From an uncultured Bacteroidota bacterium (GTDB lineage: Bacteria; Bacteroidota; Bacteroidia; Chitinophagales; S012-47), in contig CAJXXO010000185.1 in the NCBI GenBank assembly GCA_913062655.1, positions 1 through 5,609 of the forward strand: DNA of 5,609 bases. The letters are read 5' to 3'. This document shows positions 5,569 to 5,609 of the stretch, piece by piece. The notes below the pieces were generated by a model, which did not search any database, was not told the DNA's origin, and saw only the letters and a program-made list of their open reading frames with translations. Both the position numbers and the translations under genes were made by a program. The number at the start of each line of letters is the position of its first letter. The first letter of the stretch is position 1.

Positions 5569-5609
5569 TCAAGGTCGCAATACTTTCGCCTGCCACCTCG
5601 CTCCTTCTT
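5569..5609 (-). CDS. C-terminal tail of an unidentified gene (partial)
   Basis: Reading from the right edge in the frame starting at 5607, the last 12 codons encode EGARWQAKVLRP. They end in TGA (5569-5571), followed at once by an in-frame TAG. The strong hairpin begins 23 bases later, the usual arrangement for a gene end. Two other minus-strand frames also stay open from the edge for some distance, but they run through the hairpin, which argues against them. Twelve residues are too few to assign a family. A W-x-A-K-V-L tail would fit, but does not show, the end of a type IX secretion sorting domain. Confidence 0.45.
   Translation of the reverse strand, partial: EGARWQAKVLRP

Noticed and set aside
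5445..5609. Minus-strand frame open for 54 codons from the right edge to a TAA at 5445-5447
   Set aside because: It reads straight through the ten-pair hairpin and has an Arg/Gly/Pro-rich, unconvincing sequence. The frame ending at 5569 just before the hairpin is a better gene end.
1..5609. Mobile elements, CRISPR arrays, toxin-antitoxin or defence genes, tRNA or rRNA
   Set aside because: I looked on both strands and saw no transposase motifs, long terminal or direct repeats, regularly spaced repeats or RNA gene signatures.

Overview
The window looks like an ordinary chromosomal segment of a member of the phylum Bacteroidota, inferred from three things. The histidine kinase has the 7TM plus LytS-type architecture that is common there. 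None of the gene starts has a recognisable Shine-Dalgarno sequence. A perfect TAnnTTTG box, the Bacteroidota -7 promoter element, lies upstream of one gene. Base composition is roughly balanced. I cannot name the genus.

All supported genes lie on the minus strand, so transcription runs from high to low coordinates. In that order they are: the last 12 codons of an unidentified gene (5569-5609); a strong hairpin that probably terminates it (5516-5545); a promoter-bearing gap; an Old Yellow Enzyme family NADH:flavin oxidoreductase (4336-5400); a cobalamin-binding-like, BtuF/TroA-fold protein without a signal peptide (3358-4266); a two-TM, two-PAS protein with no output domain (2299-3255); a 7TM sensor histidine kinase of the LytS/YehU type (246-2267); and the first 44 codons of a secreted or membrane protein with a GTG start (1-132). 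No plus-strand gene is credible.

The layout suggests two functional pairs. The oxidoreductase and BtuF-like gene are 69 bases apart. The PAS gene and the kinase are only 31 bases apart and are probably co-transcribed. The kinase has no cytoplasmic sensory domain between its membrane block and its catalytic core, while the PAS protein has sensory domains and no output, so the two may form one signalling unit. No response regulator is in the window. The kinase family normally signals to a LytTR-type regulator, which must be elsewhere.

No mobile element, CRISPR array, tRNA, rRNA or defence system is visible. No stretch longer than 300 bases lacks a gene. The observations most worth a second look are the PAS/kinase pair, the leaderless BtuF-like protein with its cysteine-rich signature, and small shared or symmetric motifs in the intergenic gaps.
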